Source: Coxiellaceae bacterium UBA6002 (GTDB lineage Bacteria; Pseudomonadota; Gammaproteobacteria; UBA6002). From it: a stretch of 15,182 nt of DNA. The stretch is from contig DJAM01000114.1 of NCBI GenBank assembly GCA_002429595.1, positions 1 through 15,182 of the forward strand, written 5' to 3'. The notes beneath the pieces are model-generated. The model was not told the origin of the DNA, did not search any database, and saw only the letters and a program-made list of their open reading frames with translations. The position numbers were made by a program, and so were the translations under genes. This document shows positions 15,118 through 15,182 of this stretch, piece after piece (within the stretch, counting starts at the first letter, position 1; every line of letters starts with the position of its first letter).

Positions 15118-15144
15118 TTTTAGGCCCAAATTTAATTCCTTCAA
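15117..15144 (-). promoter_or_regulatory. Transposase promoter (sigma-70 type)
   Basis: On the minus strand, -35 TTGAAG (15139-15144) and -10 TAAAAT (15117-15122) are separated by 16 bp, matching the consensus at 4 of 6 and 5 of 6 positions. The expected start is near 15109-15111. The promoter lies just inside the right terminal inverted repeat, the normal place for an IS promoter. Confidence 0.65.
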
Positions 15145-15158
15145 CTATTTGATTCTTT

Positions 15159-15182
15159 AACTATTTTGGTGAAATTGCCGTG
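15159..15182 (+). repeat. Right terminal inverted repeat of the IS
   Basis: Ends ttttggtgaaattgccgtg at the final base of the window and is a perfect reverse complement of 13888-13911. Whether the repeat extends beyond the window is unknown; at the left end the base before 13888 is c. Confidence 0.92.

Larger units (their letters stand above)
13888..15182 (-). mobile_element. ISAs1-family insertion sequence, apparently complete
   Basis: A 1295-bp element bounded by 24-bp perfect terminal inverted repeats (13888-13911 and 15159-15182) and carrying one full-length transposase on the minus strand. The transposase stop codon overlaps the inner base of the left repeat. The right repeat ends at the last base of the window, so the outer flank and any 8-10 bp target duplication cannot be checked. 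It lies 107 bp beyond the stop of the permease-binding-protein gene and disrupts no visible gene. Intact ends, promoter and open frame suggest a recent or still active element. Confidence 0.9.

Overview
The window looks like chromosomal DNA of an AT-rich gammaproteobacterium, roughly 40% GC by eye. It encodes a topoisomerase IV A subunit close to the E. coli form, a Coq7-type ubiquinone hydroxylase, a Kdo hydroxylase (so a lipopolysaccharide-bearing outer membrane), an ArgR repressor and RsmE. A Legionella/Coxiella-like relative is plausible, but that is inference; no rRNA or other strong taxonomic marker is present. No tRNA, rRNA, CRISPR array or phage gene was seen, and no stretch over 300 bases lacks a gene.

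Layout. 1-44 is the tail of a dispersed palindromic repeat. 113-4080 is a tight co-directional run: a double-domain ABC permease, its ATPase with an extra C-terminal domain, and a KdoO-type Kdo 3-hydroxylase. 4097-4241 is a full copy of the same repeat (30-bp perfect inverted arms plus an array with 18-bp spacing). A 5-methylcytosine RNA methyltransferase (-) is divergent from a Sad/YneI-type succinate-semialdehyde dehydrogenase (+). The latter converges with argR (-), which is divergent from rsmE (+). 7832-7954 is a second, unrelated repeat that fills the gap between convergent genes. Then parC and a small bacterial-PH membrane protein form a minus-strand pair. coq7 and a two-gene OpuC/EgtUV-type ABC importer follow on the plus strand. 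13888-15182 is an apparently intact ISAs1-family insertion sequence whose right terminal repeat ends exactly at the last base of the window.

How the genes fit together. Most are ordinary housekeeping functions: rRNA and RNA methylation, topoisomerase IV, ubiquinone synthesis, arginine regulation and aldehyde oxidation. Two transport systems stand out. The first has no substrate-binding protein nearby and is followed by an LPS-modifying enzyme. The second has a permease fused to its own binding protein, the architecture of quaternary-amine and ergothioneine importers.

The clearest mechanistic signal is in the insertion sequence. A good promoter near the right end starts transcription about where the outer arm of a 10-bp inverted repeat ends. 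The inner arm covers the transposase ribosome binding site. Transcripts entering from outside the element would therefore hide the binding site, while its own transcripts would not. I see no overtly new multi-gene system. Both window edges fall inside repeats, which suggests an assembly contig broken at repeats.
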